A stretch of 64,000 nt of DNA from the NCBI GenBank assembly GCA_963555705.1, contig OY743189.1, forward strand, positions 6,961,501 to 7,025,500. The letters are read 5' to 3'. The notes beneath the pieces were generated by a model. That model did no database searches and was not told where the DNA came from. It worked only from the letters and a program-made list of their open reading frames with translations. Made by a program: the position numbers and the translations under genes. The first letter of the stretch is position 1, and each line of letters opens with the position of its first letter. This document shows, one piece after another, positions 21,287 to 33,263 of this stretch. This DNA is from Ligustrum vulgare (lineage: Eukaryota; Streptophyta; Magnoliopsida; Lamiales; Oleaceae).

Positions 21287-21394
21287 ACCATACTGCTAAC
21301 CACGAAAATACATGATAAAAAGCAACACATGGAAAAGTAGTCCTGAAAAAAAAAAGGACAAATCACCTCTTACAATAGAGCGGATAACTACAAA

Positions 21395-21722
21395 GAGCTT
21401 TGAAAGATAAGCTGATTGGCCTTGAAAAAGGTAGGAGCTTTGAAAGACAAGCTGATTGGCCTTGAAAAAGGTAGGAGCTTTGAAAGATAAGCTGATTGGC
21501 CTTGAAAAAGGTAGGAGCTTTGAAAGATATGCTGGTTGGCCTTGAAAAATGTAGGAGCTTTGAAAGATAAGCTGGTTGGCCTTGAAAAAAGGTAGGAGCT
21601 TTGAAACATAAGTTTAAACACCCTTGAAAAAAGGTAAAGAACTTTGAAACATAAGTTTAAACACCCTTGAAAAAGGTAAAGAACTTTGAAACATAAGTTT
21701 AAACACCCTTGAAAAAGGTTTG
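21395..21722 (+). repeat. Leader tandem repeats of element A
   Basis: Five units of 40 bp (GAGCTTTGAAAGATAAGCTG, then a GGCCTTGAAAAAGGTAG part) start at 21395, 21435, 21475, 21515 and 21555. They are followed by about three units of 42-43 bp of a related type (GAACTTTGAAACATAAGTTT, then ACACCCTTGAAAAAGGT). Both types share the TTTGAAA...CTTGAAAAAGG skeleton, so one derives from the other. They sit between PBS and gag. The minus-strand ORFs here are translations of the repeat. Confidence 0.9.
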
Positions 21723-21787
21723 AAGCAGCAAGACAACGGCCTATCTATCCTTGAAAAGCAAGATAAGACCAGAAATTCTTTTGAAAC

Positions 21788-24700
21788 ATGAATGAAAGTG
21801 ATGGTGATGTTAACCCCCGTAGGGGAAGAAGTGGCCGAAACAGCGAGGACGAAGTTCCTCAAGAACTCCATGAAAACGCCAACAAGGAGGTGGCACAACC
21901 TAATCCACCTCGTCGGCACCGAAATCGCCGCATGATGCGAGACATGACACTCATGGCGGCCCAAATGCTGGAGATGCAGAGGCAGCAAATAGAACAAACT
22001 GCTGCAATGAATGTCTTTATGGCCAGAGGGTATGCTGTGAACGAACCTGCGATGCCTCAGCAATACTCACAGCCACATTATTCACCATCTGAGGCGGCCA
22101 CTGTATCTTATTATTATCAGGACCCGCAGGCATACGCCGAAGTGGAATCCGAACCCTTCTACGAGCGAGACCCAGAACATGAAACACACGAGGAACAAAA
22201 CCCACCACCAGCTGGACGTAGAGAGGCTTCTCCCGCAAATTCAAGCAGTGTTTTTAGCCGAATAGGAGGGTTATTCAGGGGACAACGACGGGGACAAACG
22301 GACCCAGGTCGGCACAATGCCGCAGAGCCTAGAAATAGGCGCGAGCGACGCGCTGAAGAAGCCTTATCACAGGGTCAAATGTACAGGAACCAACGAGGTA
22401 TGGGGGGAGAAAGGATGGCACCAGCACATGAGCCTAGGAATAGGCAAGAAAGAAGAGCCGAAGCAATTCGGACTAATCCTCGCAATGAGTTACAGAGCCA
22501 TGAAAGGCCAAACTACGGCCGCGTTCCACCACCGCAAGGGCAGGAGTACGCTCCACCGCTCTATGGCCAATACCGTGATCCGGAGTATTCCGGTCATGAC
22601 GAGAACAGCGAGCTGCCGTCGTACGAATTGGATGACGAAGAGGAAGTTAGTCCCTTCACACAGGGCCTCCGTAGGTGCCCCGTCCCCCATGACTTTGAAA
22701 TGCCGGAAATAGCAAAGTATTCTGGCTGAGGTGATCCTGATGATCACCTGTTAAATTACCGCGCCAGCATGGAAATAGCCGGGGCCACCCCGACACTAAA
22801 ATGTAGAGCTTTTCCTTTAACCCTTGAGGGAAGTGCCATACGATGGTATAAAAAACTCCCTCCTGGCAGCATCCACAGTTGGAGGGATATGAAAACTGCT
22901 TTTAAGAATGGCTTTGTTTCTTCCAGGCCTGGTCAACTCCCACTCCAACGCCTTCAGGATCTGAGGCAGGGGAAGGACGAATCTCTGAAAAGTTACCTAG
23001 CTAGATTCACTGAAGAAATGCATATCTGCGAAAATATCACAGAAGCGGAGATGTTCTCCGCCCTAAAAGGAGGGCTAGATATGACCAGCATGTTTTGGAG
23101 GGATGTCCGGAGCAGGAAACCAAGAGATTACAATACCCTGGTAGACCTGATGAAGGAAGAGATTGTATCATAGGAAATGGCTAGGGCCAGAGATAATCAC
23201 CCTCAAGGGAGATACAACCTTGGATATCCCAATGAAGCGGACCCCAAAAAGGGAGGAAACAAGGATAGGATTGGTGGTAACCGAAGTGGCGCGCCTCGGC
23301 CATTCCCGGGGACGGGATCTAGCTTTGCAGCAGAAATCACGGAGGCTATCCCTCACTTACACTCTAACACCCCTTCTCAAAATCCTCACACGGCTCAAGG
23401 GAGAGTGGAAAGCGGCCGAAGTGGAAAACAGCCCATGATTGGGGCTTACTGCGCCTACCACAGGTATTACGGTCACGCAACAGAGGATTACAGAGAAATC
23501 CACCTGCTAGCCGACCAAAAGGCACAAGGGAGAAGTAGAGGTGATTTTCCCCCTGACACAGGGCGGATACAAAAATCTGGTGGCCAGAAGTTCAACCGAG
23601 CTGATAGGAGAGCTCCGTGGAAGAACTCAACTAAGGAAAGAATTGATAATCTTCAGAGAGACAGGAATAAGGGCCAGGACACCGCCTCGGCACATGCCAA
23701 AGACACACGGGAACCACCTATGCCTGTGGCCGACCTCCCCATCCGTGAAATCGACACAATACTGGGAGGCCCCCACCCAGGTGGGAGCACAAGCAACTCC
23801 CAAAAGAGGTATATAAGAGAGGCCAAGCAGCCCGCCAACGTGAATTATCATATCCACTCCCATCCTGTGGGGGTGCCTCGGACGGAACATATCACCTTCA
23901 CACAAGACGACGCCGTTGGAGTGCACTTCCCACACAACGACGCATTGGTTATTAGGGTGGTGGTGGCTCGAAATGGGCTATCACGGATGATGGTGGATGA
24001 TGGTGCCTCGATAAATGTGATTTACGGGGTAACTTTTGATAAGATGGGGATCAGCACTCCCCTCATTCCGGTCCCTGATCCGATATACGGATTCACCGGG
24101 GACAGCATAACCCCCAGAGGGTCCATAACCCTTATGACTGAAGTAGGGCAAGCCCCGACCCTCTCCAGAATCCCTATGGAATTCTTGGTGGTTGACAAAA
24201 TCTCCTCCTATCATGGCTCAATTGGGAGGCCTGGTCTCATTGACTTGGGGGCTTTAACTTATACCAAATACATTTGCATGAAGTTCCCTACGGAGCATGG
24301 CGTTGCAACTGTGAGGGGAAGCCAAACAGAATCCCGGGCTTGCTACACAAATGCGATCCGGAAGTTTCAGGATCGGAGCCTAAACATGATCAGTGATGTA
24401 CCTATGGCCGAGGCTGCCCCAGACCCTGAAAGATTGGGTGAAGGGCCATCTGAAGATAAGAATGTCACGATGACCCTAGAAGAGGATCTAGCAGATTTAG
24501 ACCCCAGGATGGCAGGTGACAATTGCCCCACCCCGGCCGAAAAGTTGGAATGCTTCGGCGTAGACCCACTTGATCCAATCAAAGAATTACAGATCGGACT
24601 GGACTCGCCAACAGAATACAAGAGTCAATTGAAGGACTTCCTACTTCAAAACCTCGATGTATTCGCGTGGAAGCATGGTGACATGATTGGGATTGATCCT

Positions 24701-27700
24701 AAGGAGGCCTGTCACAGGCTCCAGCTGGATCCTCGAAGCCCAGGGCACAGGCAAAAGAGAAGGCCCATGAGTTCGGACAAGTATGAGGCCTTGAAAGACG
24801 AGGTCGCAAAGCTATTGAAAAATGGCTTCATAAGAGAGTCTCGATATCCGAAGTGGGTATCAAACCCTGTTTTAGTACCAAAACACAATGGGAAATTGCG
24901 GGTGTGCATTGATTTTTCCAACTTGAACCAGGCATGTCCCAAAGATAGCTTTCCATTGCCCCGGATTGATCAACTGGTCGACTCCACAGCGGGACACGAG
25001 TTGCTAAGCTTCATGGATGCATATTCCGGGTACAATCAGATTCCTATGTTCGAATCGGATGAAGAGCATACTTCATTTATCACAGATAGAGGGCTCTATT
25101 GCTACAGAGCTATGCCATTTAGCTTGAAGAATGCGGGAGCTACATATCAGAGGCTGGTAAACCGCATGTTCTCAAAACAATTGGGGAACACTATGGAGGT
25201 GTACGTTGACGACATGTTAGTCAAAAGCATGGTCGCCGTTTATCATATCCTCCATTTGTCAGAAGCATTTGATGTTTTGAGAAGATATCGGATGAAACTC
25301 AATCCGGCAAAGTGTGCTTTCGGAGTAGCATCTGGGAAATTCCTCGGATTCATGGTGAATAAGAGGGGAATCGAAGTCAATCCGGACAAAATCAATGCTT
25401 TGTTAAACATGCAGTCGTCTCGAAACCCAAAAGAAGTGCAAAGCTTAACGGGGAGGATCACGGCCTTGAACCGGTTCGTCTCAAAATCCACTGACAAATG
25501 CTTGCTATTTTTCAAGGTCCTGAAGGGGGGAAAGCGATTCCAATGGACACCAGAATGCGAACAGGCGTTTGCCGACCTGAAAGCCTCTTTAGGCCGCCCC
25601 CCATTGCTATCAAAACCAAAATCTGGCGAGCCTCTCTACCTATATTTGGCTGTATCCAAAGAGGCTGTTAGCTCAGTGCTAATCCGAGAGGAGGATGGGA
25701 ACCAGTTGCCAGTATATTATGTAAGCAAAGCCATGCTGGACGCCGAGACGCGCTACCCAGATATGGAAAAACTTGCTCTCTCATTGATCACAGCCTCTCG
25801 TAAGCTTCGTCCTTACTTTCAGTCACACTCCATACAAGTGCTCACCAACTTTCCCATGAGACAAGTGTTGCAAAAACCAGACGTTTCTGGGAGGTTACTG
25901 AAATGGGCGATAGAAATAAGCCAGTTCGACCTACATTATGCGCCTCGGACCGCCGTAAAGGGTCAGGCGTTGGCAGACTTCGTAGTTGAATTCACCCATC
26001 CACCTGAAGTCGAAATGGTAGACAACAATGAGGACAGCCAACATGATGGACAGAAGTGGAAATTGTTCGTTGACGGGTCCTCGGCTGATGGACGATCCGG
26101 TGCAGGAATACTGTTAGTAAGCCTAGAAGGGTTTAAATTACACAGTGCAATCCGCTTTGGATTCAAAGCCTCCAACAATGTTGCTGAGTACGAGACGCTA
26201 TTGGCTGGGCTAAGACTTGCAAAAGCGTTGAAGATTAAGTCCGTGGTGGCAAACAGCGATTCGCAGCTTGTTGTAAGCCAGTTCAATGGGCAATTTTCTA
26301 CCAAAGAACCTTCTATGGTCGCTTACTTGAAGAAAGTAAAAGATTTAGCTATGCACTTCGGAAAAATGGAGTTACAGCACATCCCCAGAATAGAAAATTC
26401 CAACGCTGATGCTTTGGCCAAACTGGCAAGCAGCAGTGATTCGGAGCTCCACAATCTGATCCCTGTAGAGCACATGATGACCTCTTCTATTGAGTCGGGA
26501 CCGGAAATCCTGGCGATTGAAGAAGAGGGATCCTGGATGAACCCCCTAATCGCCTATTTAAAGCATCAGACAGTTCCGAACGAGCCCGAAGCAGCCCGGA
26601 AATTGCAGAAATACTCTGCGAACTTCGTGCTCCTGGACGACTTACTTTATAAGCGGAGTTACACCTCTCCTTTGCTGAGATGTGTGGGGCTAGAGGAAGG
26701 GCAGTATGTAATGAAAGAAATCTATGAGGGCATCTGCGGCAACCATGCCGGGGCTTTATCGCTAGCTCGGAAAGCCCTCAAACAGGGGTATTTTTGGCCT
26801 ACTATGCGAAAGGATTCCCATGACTTTGTGCGAAAATGTGATAAATGCCAAAGACACGCGACCATACCGCATCAGCCGCACCACGAGCTAACTGTGGTGA
26901 CTAGCCCTTGGCCCTTTGCAAAGTGGGGGGTTGACATTATTGGTCCTATGCCCAGAGGAGCTGGTAACAATTGCTTCGCGATAGTAGCGATTGACTACTT
27001 CACCAAGTGGGTCGAAGCGGAACCTTTGATGAAGATCACCGAGGCCAACACCACCAAGTTCATTTGGAAAAATATCATATGACGGTTCGGAATACCACAT
27101 TCGCTGGTTAGTGATAATGCAAAACAGTTCAAAAACAGAAGCGTGGATGAGTTGTGTGACGATTTGAGAATCAGGAAGCTGTTCTCATCTCCGCACCACC
27201 CGCAAGCCAACGGGCAGGTCGAAGCGGTGAACAAAACCATAAAAAATACCCTGAAAAGGAAGTTGGAATTCAGAAAGGGCGCGTGGGTAGACGAGCTACC
27301 ACATGTGTTATGGGCGCTTCGAACCACCTCGCACACCGCTACTGGTGAAACACCCTTCTCGCTGGCCTATGGAGCCGAGGCGGTATGCCCCGTTGAAATT
27401 GGGATCCCTTCGCTTCGTCAAATCCATTACGACGAAGTGAGAAATGAAGAAGCACAAAGGGCCGGTTTGGATTTCCTCATGGAGAAACGGAACGATTCTC
27501 AAGTGGTGATGGCCAGATACCAGGAAAAGATGGCCCGGTACTACAATAAAAGGGTGAAAGGGCGACGCTTTAATATTGGGGACCTAGTCCTAAAAAAGGT
27601 TCTTCCTTCAACTCAAGAACCGGGAGTAGGGACTTTGGGTCCCAACTGGGAAGGCCATTACAAGATCACAGCCGAGGTGGTACCTGGTACATACATAATT

Positions 27701-27769
27701 GAAGATTTATCCGGGGTACCTTTGTGTAATCCTTGGAACACAGATCACCTTCGTCGCTATTTTCAATAA
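21788..27769 (+). pseudogene. Element A gag-pol polyprotein, three nonsense codons
   Basis: One frame of about 1,993 codons, closed by TGA at 22727-22729, TAG at 23171-23173 and TGA at 27080-27082. Domains in order: basic and Gln-rich N-terminus; Retrotrans_gag (about 22760-23170); a zinc-knuckle-like CAYHRYYGHATED at about 23449 whose last Cys is Tyr here but Cys in element B; aspartic protease with VDDGAS (about 23994); reverse transcriptase with YVDDM (25202-25216) and FMDAYSGYNQI; RNase H (about 25640-25990); a second, archaeal-type RNase H starting KWKLFVDGSS (about 26056); integrase with an HHCC finger ending CDKCQRH, then WGVDIIGPMP, LVSDNAKQF and PQANGQVEAVN carrying the D, D, E residues. 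All stops lie in the same frame, so a single gag-pol fusion was ancestral. The initiation choice at 21788 is shared with element B (39431). Confidence 0.93.
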
Positions 27770-27772
27770 GTC

Positions 27773-28670
27773 AAATTCTACTTCAATGAGACACAGTGTT
27801 GTCGCATGATTGTATGAAATCGCTAGTTAATTGTGATGAGGATTGCACCAAATACTAATTAGCCATACGTATTCGCCATGCATGAAACTGGTGAAAACAA
27901 GGGACTCTTATAAAGCCCACACGGTGATCACTGCGTAAAAAATGGGGTGTGTTGGCAAAATAATTCCATACAAATTCAGACGTAACTGCCTCAGACATTG
28001 TCATATGAACCAAAGTTCTAAAAACGATAGATTAGTTCGTACATACGGGGTGCTCTTTCGCGCGAGATACTAAATGTTTCCGCAAAATGGTTGATACTTT
28101 CATATATACACTTAAGCGAAACACTCACAAGACCTATGCGTACTAAATACTGTGAATTCAGCCGTAAAAGTCCCTATATTATTTCTGTTATAAAAGCATA
28201 AGCGCACGTCGTCAAAATTATAGATTGAAAATAGGCACGCCACAAACAGAAGTTCATGCAAAGTTGTAAGGGGTGTTACTAAATGTAAGTTAAAAATCGC
28301 GCAAAAGTTGGTCGACATCAGATTTAACCAGCAAGCGTGAACGCACCAAGCTCGTTAAATCTAAGGGACTAGACATTTACAGACATTTACAAAAGGCACG
28401 GAGCCCCTCCGGCAGAACTAGGTTGTGTCTGTCCGAGGTGCTTCAAATCAAATACATTTTACATCAAACAAGACATTTACAATCGCAAAGGCGTCCGCGC
28501 TTGGAAGCATTTATGCGTAAACAGTTCGAAATGTTACGTTTACAGGCAAAATATGATTAAGTCATTACAAATTGAATGAATGTTACATTTACAAATATCC
28601 GGTGCCGGAGCACTTACAAAGAAAAAAGAGAAAACAAAAGGTCCAACGACAAGATAAATATAAAAGGGGG
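27773..28670. other. Non-coding spacer of element A between pol and the antisense gene
   Basis: No ORF with features on either strand. It holds CTAAGGGACTAGACATTT at about 28362, a polypurine-like tract that also occurs in element B (TTTGAGGGACTAG at 46150-46162) and resembles the PPT next to the 3' LTR. The 3' end of the antisense transcript should lie here. Confidence 0.6.
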
Positions 28671-31458
28671 TTATTGGGGAGGAACATCTTCTGAAAAGCC
28701 CTTGTCAGATGCATCCAGGGGATCCGCAGGAGCACTCTGAGGCTCAGGGTACAATGCTTCAATGGAGGACAGGTCCAAAGCCGGATAAGCTTCCTTCACG
28801 TCCCCCAAAGCCATCCTGGCCCCTAAGTTCCCAAAGACCCTTTGCATCGCCTCGTACTCTGGGGTCTCTTCAAAAGTGTCCTTGAAGGTCTGGACAGCCT
28901 CAGACACTCGGGTACTTAAAGCATTCTCCACCCGTGTCATGACGGTCTGCTCTAGAACCTCAGTAATCCTGTCTTGCATATGTTTTTCCAAAGAGGCAAG
29001 GTCCTCCTCCGCCTTTGCCTTGGCCTCCCGCTCCCTCCCCAATTCTTCATTCGCCGCTGCCACCTCGGCTTCCAGCCTAGACTTAGCTGCGTTAGCGGCA
29101 GTCAGAGCTTCAGAGGCGATGGATTGTGCGCGATTAGAATCATCCAGTTTCTTGCACAATGTTGCCACGTCAGACTCAGAGGCCGGGAGGTCGTGTTTCA
29201 ACTTATCATTATCCTCCTGGAGCCGCTTGGCATTGGTCCTCTCCTCGGAGGAAGACTTCCGGGCTATGGCCAACTGGGTCTTCAAATCATTTATCTCCTT
29301 TAGCATGTTGTCCGCATGCCGGAGAGCAGTTTCAGCATTCTTCTTGTCCCGCTGCGCCTCATCCACGAACGATTCCACCTCGTTGATAAGGGACAACGCC
29401 CTGGCATTCATGGCCTTGGCGGCGAGCAGCTTCCGGGACGGACTGGCACTAGAAGAGAAGGCGGACCAGCCTTCCGTCCAAAATTGCTCGGTTATAAAGG
29501 CGGCCCGGGCTGGAGGAGAACTGGGAGAGTCAAACAGCGAAGGGCTGAAGGTGACCTCCCTGGGGAGAATGCTGGTTTTGATGTGCTTGAGCTCTTCTGC
29601 TCCCTCCGGTGTCATTTCATAGGCCAAACCCGGAATGGATACAGAGGGCTCATCCCCCAGGTCTTCTAGCATGGGAGGCGGAGGCGCAGAGGTGGATTCG
29701 TTGCCCTTACCTCTTCTGAGTCTCTTCAGAGGGGCAGGCTCCTCTTCAGGGGCAGGCTCAAACGTGTCCTCGGACAAGGGAGGAGGAACCGAGGCACCCT
29801 TGGCCTCCTTGCCCCTCTTAGATCCGCCCCTATCTGACCTTTTCCCCTTCCCCTTTGGAAGGACTTCCTTAGGATCAGTCCCCTTTTCTGTGCTAGGTTG
29901 CTGGGGACCCACAGGAAGCAGGGTAGGTGGTGGCAGTAGAGCTGGTAAAGGCCCCTGAAGTTGGGTCGTAGACGCCTCGGACACCTCTTTTGCCACCCCA
30001 ACTTGCAGGTTGGCCAATACCATCTTCTGTTTTCTCTCAATCTCACTGCCATAACGGAGTGCAGGGGGGATCTTCGTAGCCATAAGCCCCTTTAGAGAAA
30101 TCTTTGGAAAATCCTTGGAACCTAACAAGAAAGCAAGAAAAATGAGGCTGCAAGCAGACAAAGCATAAGATGAAATAGCAATAAAGAAACGGACTTACTC
30201 ATGGCTCGCATAAGACCGTGTTTAACAAATAGCTTGTTTTGCTGAATGACCCCTTGGAAGGTGCCCTTGTAAGCAAACAAACGCCTCACTGCCGCTAGGT
30301 CCGCGTCAAGGAGGAGGCGAGCAAAAGTGTCCCCTGCCAGAAACCGGTGACACGTTAGTAAGCAACGGAGAGAGGTGTATAAAAAAAAAAAAAAAAAACA
30401 AGCGATACAGGACGCTTAAGGACACTAAAGTGAACACAAGACTCACTAGGAGTGGAAAGAGTTCGGGGAACTGAAATTTCTGGACTTGGGTCCACAGGCG
30501 AATTCTGCCACTCCCCAGCTACCCAGAATCATTGATTCCTCCAGTTCTTTATAGAAGTAGGTTAGCCAGTAATGACGGGAGGATATGAGCCCCTAGGAGA
30601 CAAGTAATACCAGTCCTTCACATCTGGTCTAACGTCCCTCTCCCTTCTCACCGATTTCTTCAGCGTGTACAAGGTATGAATAATGTGTAGTGAGATAGGA
30701 TAATCGGGGTTGACCTCTTGCCACACCAGCCAAGCGCCCACGGCCTGTGTCCAAAAGTTGGGTGCCAACTGGTAGGGGCACAAGTTGTAGCTCCTAAGCA
30801 AGGCCCTGAAGAAAGGATGCAGAGGTAACCTCATCCCACAGGATAAAGCGTCGTAACATATAGCTGCTTGGCCTGGAGGAGGACTGCATGGTCGACAAGA
30901 AGGTGTAGGATGCACTAAACGGACCCCTTCTGGCATCCTGAACTTCGCCGAGGCACAAGCCAGATCAACTCCTCGAATTTCGGTAGCAACCTCGTTGCTC
31001 TCCCACAAATCCGGGTTTGAATCGGGGTCCACATGATATCCTGATAGCTTATTTACCTGGTCCACCCAATTTTCGACCTGGGCTATTTCCTCCCCTGAGA
31101 GCCCCAGCTCCTCTCTATGTGCCCGGAAAGGGGCCCTGTTGCCCAAATCAAGATCTTGTGGGCCAGAAGAAGAACCCGTTGCTCCCTCTCTCCCCATGTC
31201 TCTATCACGTTTGCTTCGAAGTTCTCTTAGTGCGGATTCCTCTTCGGATGACAAATGGGCCATGTAGTTCTGGTTTCTCTCTTCTTCGCTATCAGAATCA
31301 CTCAAATAAATTATACCGCTAGTTTTCCTATTCCTCCTCTTAATCTGCTCCCTAAAGAAGCGGGAACTAAAAACCGATAAAGAGATGGGACAGAAACCTC
31401 TGACGGGAACCGCCATTGCTAACATTTCCTGTGAACCCGTTCCCCCAACTCTTTCCAT
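28671..31458 (-). pseudogene. Antisense three-exon gene of element A (Transposase_28/putative gypsy type transposon domain plus coiled coil)
   Basis: Minus-strand exons: 31458-30447, 30333-30199 and 30121-28671, with GT-AG introns (donors GTGAGT and GTAAGT; acceptors GCAG and TTAG). The reading frame is continuous across both introns. Exon 1 holds an acidic, charged N-terminus (LSDSDSEEE) and a block GMRLPLHPFFRALLRSYNLC...WYYLSPRG like the plant domain called putative gypsy type transposon (PF04195). Exon 2 reads DADLAAVRRLFAYKGTFQG. Exon 3 has a Pro/Lys-rich region and a long heptad-like coiled coil (about 29000-29450), ending in EDVPPQ. The spliced product would be about 865 residues. TAA at 30562-30564 and TGA at 30529-30531 in exon 1 disable this copy. 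Antisense ORFs are known in Tat elements such as Grande. Their role is unknown. The exon model is inferred from splice motifs and phase only. Confidence 0.75.
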
Positions 31459-31830
31459 TTTTCTTTTGGTTTTAAAGGTGGGTCAGACTCAACGAAAGAA
31501 AAACAAGGTGCGAAAACAAAATTTTTCAAACCCACAATGAAAAACTGAAAATAGAAAAGCTTCGCATGTACAAAGACCAAGAGGTTTACCTTCAGGTGAC
31601 AAATGCGCGAAACTGTGCACTGGAAATGGAGAACTCGCCGGTAAAGAAACTGTGGAATAGTAAAGGCAAACGCTGGGTAGAAAGCCCTTGAGGAGAAGAT
31701 TTGAAACTTGCAGGAAAGAAGGAAACGGAGCAAGCTTTCGCCAAGGTATTGCTGCAAAAGGCTTTTAGAAAGTGGTAAAAGGCGAAATAACGAAATGAAG
31801 AAGGATTTATAGGAATCCCAACAATCTAAA
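31459..31830 (-). promoter_or_regulatory. Putative antisense promoter and leader in element A
   Basis: Reading the minus strand, a TATA-like CCTATAAATCC (about 31807-31817) lies about 350 bp upstream of the antisense ATG at 31458, with AT- and CT-rich leader between. This would let the element transcribe its antisense gene independently of the LTR. The short minus-strand ORF at 31419-31757 overlaps this leader and shows no domain. Assignment rests on position and motif only. Confidence 0.4.
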
Positions 31831-32167
31831 TTCCTTGATTTTCATGAATCGCATGATTAATGTGGGTAACCCATGCTCCTTGGAAAATGGGTTAATCAAA
31901 GCGCCACCCGTCAAAGGGAGAGACAAAACCGTTCAGCTACCACGGTGAATGCCACGCGCCGTGAAATGATACCCCCCCCTCCCATTTCATGCGTATATTT
32001 CTTGGAAATAAATACCAATAACCCATCCGAATTGAGTGCGCCGCCTAGGAAACGCGCTGACATGATCCTGGCCATCAAGGAGCGGAAACCCGAGGCGGAA
32101 GGTCGGCTATAAAATCATAACAAATCCTACACGACCATGAATGATCCCTTCGGATTTGAGGGACTAG
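31831..32167 (+). other. 3' internal end and polypurine tract of element A
   Basis: A non-coding stretch ending in GGATTTGAGGGACTAG (32152-32167) directly before the 3' LTR. The purine-rich part is the expected primer site for plus-strand DNA synthesis. A run of C at about 31973-31979 is the only other notable feature. Confidence 0.7.
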
Positions 32168-33263
32168 TGTTGATTCCGGGCCCAAAGAAAGGTACAGTGA
32201 TCCACCAGCTAAGGCCCAATAGTGGCCCAACGGACCTTGACCCACAGCTGAGGCCTGGAATATCACCTTGAGATGAATGCCGAGGTGGTATGTCAAGCAA
32301 ACCTCTTTAGCCGACCTGGTTAACGCCCAGCCTATGTACTTTATACTCAACCGGGGCGCTTTATGGCGTTGAACAGAAGAGAGAGATGGAGTCAGTGATG
32401 GGACACTGCCTTTACCCAGACGTGATAGGCGCCCATCCCCTACGAAATGTAGCAATGATTACGGTTGAAAAGCAAGATTGTCACATCCATAAGCTAGGGT
32501 GATGACAAATGTAAAGTATGCCACGTGTCGTAATCCAAGACAAGAAGTTCCTCTATAAATGAAGCACAATTGTCCCCACGGTGGGGGTTAGCATTTTCTG
32601 ACTCTGAACTCTATACTTCTCTCACTCCCCTTTCTCTCTTCTACACATTTATATTTCTCGCACCCAATATATATTTGCCCAAAATGAGTACTGACTTAGG
32701 CATCGGAGTGCAAACGGTCAAGCAAACCTCTTTAGCCGACCTGGTTAACGCCCAGCCTATGTGTTTTATACTCATCCGGGGCGCTTTATGGCGTTGACCA
32801 GAAGAGAGAGATGAAGTCAGTGATGGGACACTGCCTTTACCCAGACGTGACAGGCGTCCATCCCCTACGAAATGTAGCAATGATTACGGTTGAAAAGCAA
32901 GATTGTCACATCTATAAGCTAGGGTGATGACAAGTGTAAAGTATGCCACGTGTCGTAATCCAAGACAAGAAGTTCCTCTATAAATGAAGCACAATTGTCC
33001 CCACGGTGGGGGTTAGCATTTTCTGACTCTGAACTCTATACTTCTCTCACTCCCCTTTCTCTCTTCTACACATTTATATTTCTCACACCCAATATATATT
33101 TGCCCAAAATGAGTACTGACTTAGGCATCGGAGTGTAAACGGGAGCCACCTCGGCCCCCTTTGCAAACTGATTGTTTGTCACAGTGCGCAGGAGATCCAC
33201 GTATTCAAGAGGGAGGAGCTGAGACGTGTTGGTCCAAGGTCCATCCAAATTTTGTGGTCAACA
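32168..33263 (+). repeat. 3' LTR of element A with a 425-bp internal tandem duplication
   Basis: The LTR begins TGTTGATTCCGGGCCC and ends GTGGTCAACA. At 32717 the sequence jumps back: the block beginning GTCAAGCAAACCTCTTTAGC occurs at 32292 and again at 32717, and everything to the segment after the TATA region is repeated. Both copies carry the G-box-like CCACGTGTC (about 32521 and 32946) and a TATA-like CTATAAATGA. Its length is 1,096 bp against 671 bp for the 5' LTR. The two repeat copies differ from each other by several bases, about as much as the two LTRs do. Confidence 0.9.

Larger units (their letters stand above)
20595..33263 (+). mobile_element. Element A: Tat-lineage Ty3/gypsy LTR retrotransposon, near complete
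   Basis: Order: 5' LTR 20595-21265, PBS 21269-21286, leader tandem repeats, gag-pol 21788-27769, non-coding spacer, antisense gene 31458-28671, PPT ending 32167, 3' LTR 32168-33263. LTRs start TGTTGA and end TCAACA. Flanking pentamers are GTAAC (20590-20594) and TTAAC (33264-33268), matching at 4 of 5. A second RNase H domain between the first RNase H and integrase, and an antisense ORF downstream of pol, are known marks of the Tat group (Grande/Retand/Ogre relatives). About 2-3 percent LTR divergence (estimated by eye over a few hundred bases) points to a fairly young insertion. Three nonsense codons in gag-pol make it non-autonomous. Confidence 0.92.

Noticed and set aside
21395..21722. CRISPR-like array (regular 40-bp repeats)
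   Set aside because: Units are contiguous with no unique spacers, and lie between a PBS and gag in a plant retroelement.
23177..27082. Separate pol gene starting at the Met of 23177
   Set aside because: It is simply the first Met after the TAG at 23171. Element B shows gag and pol are continuous in one frame here.
28876..29622. 248-residue plus-strand ORF
   Set aside because: It is the shadow of antisense exon 3, Ser/Ala-rich because of the codon bias of the opposite strand.
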